A DNA stretch of 42,674 nucleotides from Cytophagales bacterium (lineage in GTDB: Bacteria; Bacteroidota; Bacteroidia; Cytophagales; VRUD01): the NCBI GenBank assembly GCA_019456305.1, contig VRUD01000034.1, positions 1-42,674 of the forward strand, read 5' to 3'. The translations under genes were made by a program, and so were the position numbers. Below, one piece after another: positions 39,849 to 42,674 of this stretch. The notes under the pieces are model-generated. The model was not told where the DNA came from and ran no database searches. It was given only the letters and a program-made list of their open reading frames with translations. Within the stretch, counting starts at the first letter, position 1. Each line of letters starts with the position of its first letter.

Positions 39849-42674
39849 TTATCTCATCAAAACAATTTTCTTAATGAATATTTCCTGCGGAGTTTTAACC
39901 TTTACATAATATATGCCGGTTGGCCGACCGGAAAAATCTACCTTAAATAATTCATTTGCAATTTTCTGCTGTGGGATTTTGTAAATTAAATTACCTGTCA
40001 AATTATAAATTGCGACCTCTGTTTCCTGTTGATCAGTGAATGAAAATTCAATGATCAATTCATCTTTGGCAGGGTTGGGGTAGATTTTTAATTGATCATT
40101 GACCAATGTATAATGGCGAACACCAGTAGGCAAAAGCCGGTTTGATACATTTGACCTGGCAGAATTGTAGATTAGTACCTTACTCAGATTTGGATCACAG
40201 CTCGCAGGATGCTTTACAACAACCCGGTAAGAGAGGTTTGCAGGGGGTGGTGAAAAGTCTGTACGTGAGGTCAGCGTACTTGCAATTGAATCTATCTCCA
40301 CCCAGCCGGTTGACGTTGTATACCTGTGAATATAATAGGTGAGAAACCCAAAACCCTCATAATGATCCCATATCAAATTAATAACCCCGCCTAATCCTTC
40401 ATTGATGGTGAGGTGCATGGTTTTGTGTAACTGACTTTTTTCTGACTCATTACCACAGGAATCTACTACTGATATCCTATACCTGTACGCCTGCTGAAGC
40501 GGGTTTGACAATGTGTCTGTAAATACGCTTACACTGTCAACAGGAACGTTTCCTATCAAATAATAGGTGCCGGCTTGTGAACTCTCCCTGTAAATATTGT
40601 ATGATTGCACGCCCTGTGTCTGCAGCTTCTCCCATACTACAAGGTTGCTGCCCGTGGCGCTATCAACCGTAACAAGGCATATTGAAGCATCTGTTGCAGG
40701 CACCCCTGATATGTGAGCGCTTTCAGTTGCGATACAGCCGTTCGTAGTATCGGTTACTGTCACACTATAAGTTCCTGACGATACGCCAACAAGGTCCTGT
40801 GTAGAAGAGTTGTTTGACCACAGGTAAGTATAATCTCCCGAACCTCCTGTTAAAGTTATGTATATTGAACCCAGATCAGCTCCGCAGCCCCCGTCTATGA
40901 TTGAATCTATTGTGATGGTAGCTCCGCCAATATCGCTTACTGCTGCTGTGGCTGAATCGGTACAGTTGTTTGCATCTGACACTGAAACAGTATAAACTCC
41001 GGCTGTTAAGCTGTCTTCAGTAGAATCTGTTCCGCCTGTACCCCATTGGTATATGTATGGGCTAACTCCTCCGCTTATGCTTACCGTTGCGCTGCCTGTG
41101 TTATTTCCGCAATTTGCATCAGTGGTAGTTACTGTAAATAAGAAAGGATCGGGCTGAGTGAGGGTAACGCTTTTATTGGCAATGCAACCTGTAGAATCTG
41201 TAACCGTCAGTTCATAGGGCCCGGCAACCAAACCTGTGATAACCTGTCCGGTGCTTCCGTTTGACCACTGGTAAGTAAAAGGCGCTGTTCCGCCTGATAC
41301 ACTCACAGCAATTGAACCATCTGAACCACCATTACAGGTAATATCATTTGCTGCCACCACCGTGATAACTGGCCCGTTATTGTCGCTGATGATGGCGATC
41401 TCAAAGTTTGAGCAACCATTGTCGTCTGTAACGGTTACAACATAAATACCTGAAGCCAGGCTGTCTGCATCGGGCAGCGTATCTCCGCTTGACCAGGAAT
41501 AAGTATAAGGAAGGGTGCCAAAAGTAACAGCGACTGATGCGCTGCCATCTGAATTGCCGCAAGTGGCATCTGTTGGAGTGATGGCCAGGATCATTTCAGG
41601 GGTTGAAATAACAGTGACCGTTGCTATTTCTAAACAGCCGATAGAATCGGTTACAGCCACATTATAAGTGCCTGCACACAGGTTTGTTGCAGTGGCAGTA
41701 GTCTGTGATGAAGGGTCGTCCCATAAATAGCTGTAAGGTTCGGTACCTCCGAAGCCTATTCCAGTTGCTGTGCCATTGCATACGGCAATACAGGAGGCAT
41801 TTGTGTTGGCTGTGCCGATGGTTAGGATATATAAAGTTGAAATGGTAACGCTGCCGGTGGCGGTGCAGCCGTTAGAATCGGTTATTGTCACTGAATATGT
41901 GCCTGCGCATAGATTTGGAAATGTTTGTGTAACGGGCATTGATGGGTCGTCCCACAGGTAAGTGTAAGGTGGGGTGCCTCCTGAAACAATTGCGGTTGCA
42001 GCGCCATCACACACGCCATTGCATGTGGCGTTGGTGACAGTAAATGAAACTGAAAGCGAATCGGGCTCTGTGATGCTTATGGTATCTGAAACGTTACAGC
42101 CTAAGCTGTCGGTAACGGATACCCAATAACTACCTGCTGCAAGCCCTGATATTGAATCTGTGGTATCTCCGGTTGACCAGAGGTAAGTGTAAGGCGTTGT
42201 GCCACCTGTTGCTGTAACCGTTGCTGTGCCGTTATTGCTACCGCAAGTGGCAGGTACAATAGTAACAGAATCGGTAATGGCTGTCAATACCGTTAAATTA
42301 GTTGTAACAATACTATCGCAACTGTTAACCGCTGTTAATGTATCAGTGTAAGTTGCGCTCACGGTGTAAGTGTTTGTTCCAACGGTTACGCTTTCTCCTG
42401 CGCACACGGTGGGCGATTGTGAAAATGTGTTTGCAGGCAGTACAGTTAAATTAGTTGTTACCGTACTGTCGCACCCATTGACTAATGAAGTTAAGGTATC
42501 AATATAGGTATTGCTCACGGTGTAAGTGTTTGTTCCAACGGTTACGCTTTGCCCTGCGCACACGGTGGGCGATTGTGAAAATGTGTTTGCAGGCAGCACA
42601 GTTAAATTAGTTGTTACCGTACTGTCGCACCCATTGACTAATGAAGTTAAGGTATCAATATAGGTATTGCTCAC
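39849..42674 (-). CDS. Giant SprB-repeat T9SS surface protein, C-terminal 941 residues
   Basis: The C-terminal part of a secreted protein; its N-terminus is beyond the right edge. It begins with nearly identical 52-residue repeats (DTLTSLVNGCDSTVTTNL, VLPANTFSQSPTVCAGQSV). Seven SprB-type repeats of about 70 residues follow, each with a C-G/N-G start, a GGxxPYTYLWS-type core and a GxYxVxVTDxxGC end. Then come two fibronectin-III-like stretches (SYNIYRESSQAGTYYLI, TYYIHRYTTSTGWVEI) and a T9SS type A sorting domain (KIYPNPAKDELIIEF, then GIYYVKVKTPQEIFIKKIVL). SprB is the gliding adhesin of Flavobacterium; here gliding is not proven, but a long, sticky surface fibre is likely. Confidence 0.9.
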   Translation of the reverse strand: MSNTYIDTLTSLVNGCDSTVTTNLTVLPANTFSQSPTVCAGQSVTVGTNTYTVSNTYIDTLTSLVNGCDSTVTTNLTVLPANTFSQSPTVCAGESVTVGTNTYTVSATYTDTLTAVNSCDSIVTTNLTVLTAITDSVTIVPATCGSNNGTATVTATGGTTPYTYLWSTGDTTDSISGLAAGSYWVSVTDSLGCNVSDTISITEPDSLSVSFTVTNATCNGVCDGAATAIVSGGTPPYTYLWDDPSMPVTQTFPNLCAGTYSVTITDSNGCTATGSVTISTLYILTIGTANTNASCIAVCNGTATGIGFGGTEPYSYLWDDPSSQTTATATNLCAGTYNVAVTDSIGCLEIATVTVISTPEMILAITPTDATCGNSDGSASVAVTFGTLPYTYSWSSGDTLPDADSLASGIYVVTVTDDNGCSNFEIAIISDNNGPVITVVAANDITCNGGSDGSIAVSVSGGTAPFTYQWSNGSTGQVITGLVAGPYELTVTDSTGCIANKSVTLTQPDPFLFTVTTTDANCGNNTGSATVSISGGVSPYIYQWGTGGTDSTEDSLTAGVYTVSVSDANNCTDSATAAVSDIGGATITIDSIIDGGCGADLGSIYITLTGGSGDYTYLWSNNSSTQDLVGVSSGTYSVTVTDTTNGCIATESAHISGVPATDASICLVTVDSATGSNLVVWEKLQTQGVQSYNIYRESSQAGTYYLIGNVPVDSVSVFTDTLSNPLQQAYRYRISVVDSCGNESEKSQLHKTMHLTINEGLGGVINLIWDHYEGFGFLTYYIHRYTTSTGWVEIDSIASTLTSRTDFSPPPANLSYRVVVKHPASCDPNLSKVLIYNSARSNVSNRLLPTGVRHYTLVNDQLKIYPNPAKDELIIEFSFTDQQETEVAIYNLTGNLIYKIPQQKIANELFKVDFSGRPTGIYYVKVKTPQEIFIKKIVLMR
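42361..42672 (-). repeat. 156-base tandem repeat, at least two copies, running off the window
   Basis: Copies at 42361-42516 and 42517-42672 differ at only 3 of 156 bases, and the next one begins at 42673. Each encodes 52 residues with two cysteines (NGCDS, VCAGQ). The third, more worn unit lies just left of 42361. Confidence 0.93.

Overview
The window looks like a stretch of chromosome from a Bacteroidota bacterium. Three things point there. Two very large secreted proteins (24111-27734 and 39849-42674) carry PKD or SprB-type repeats and end in type IX secretion (T9SS) type A sorting domains. A textbook Bacteroidota promoter (TTTG, 19 bases, TAnnTTTG) sits at 39549-39579. The DNA is AT-rich with very few Shine-Dalgarno sites. 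The genus cannot be told from the sequence alone.

Layout. (1) Bases 1-24000 are a surface-polysaccharide locus. It holds glycosyltransferases (GT2, GT4, GT11-like, GT13-like, two tandem GT87-like membrane proteins), three FkbM-type methyltransferases, other SAM methyltransferases, a TylF-type O-methyltransferase, a CMAH-like metallo-beta-lactamase-fold protein, an unusual GDP-mannose-dehydratase paralogue and a hexapeptide acyltransferase. It ends in an ABC exporter (Wzt with a C-terminal substrate-binding domain, plus Wzm). Most genes run leftward; three (7673-11044) run rightward. Two short scars hold broken genes: a DUF4143-type ATPase tail plus a GT2 head (3761-4128), and a C-methyltransferase with its middle deleted (11732-12252). 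(2) 24111-27734 encodes a PKD/propeller T9SS cargo protein. (3) 28051-30367 holds fcl and gmd, which make GDP-L-fucose, the likely donor for the GT11-like enzyme at 12268; a remnant of a HEPN domain lies between them. (4) 30416-31582 is a lone sensor histidine kinase, divergent from gmd. (5) 31606-39461 is a Cus/Czc-type heavy-metal efflux operon with accessory small proteins. (6) 39598-39819 is a tiny membrane/coiled-coil protein on its own promoter. (7) From 39849 to the right edge is the C-terminal part of a giant SprB-repeat T9SS protein, cut by the window.

How the genes fit together: gmd/fcl feed GDP-fucose (inference) into a glycan built by the glycosyltransferases and heavily methylated. 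Wzm/Wzt export it, and the Wzt C-terminal domain may read a modified chain end. In T9SS bacteria such a glycan may also be the surface to which T9SS cargo is attached (established for some members, inferred here).

The most striking signal is a set of small palindromic elements of several sequence families. They lie between genes and also in-frame inside genes (GT2 at 112-1074, GT87-like at 4899-6254, wzt at 21723-23042), form the stop codon of fcl, and in one case sit one inside another (11385-11456). This resembles the protein-invading palindromes of Rickettsia, but in a Bacteroidota setting.
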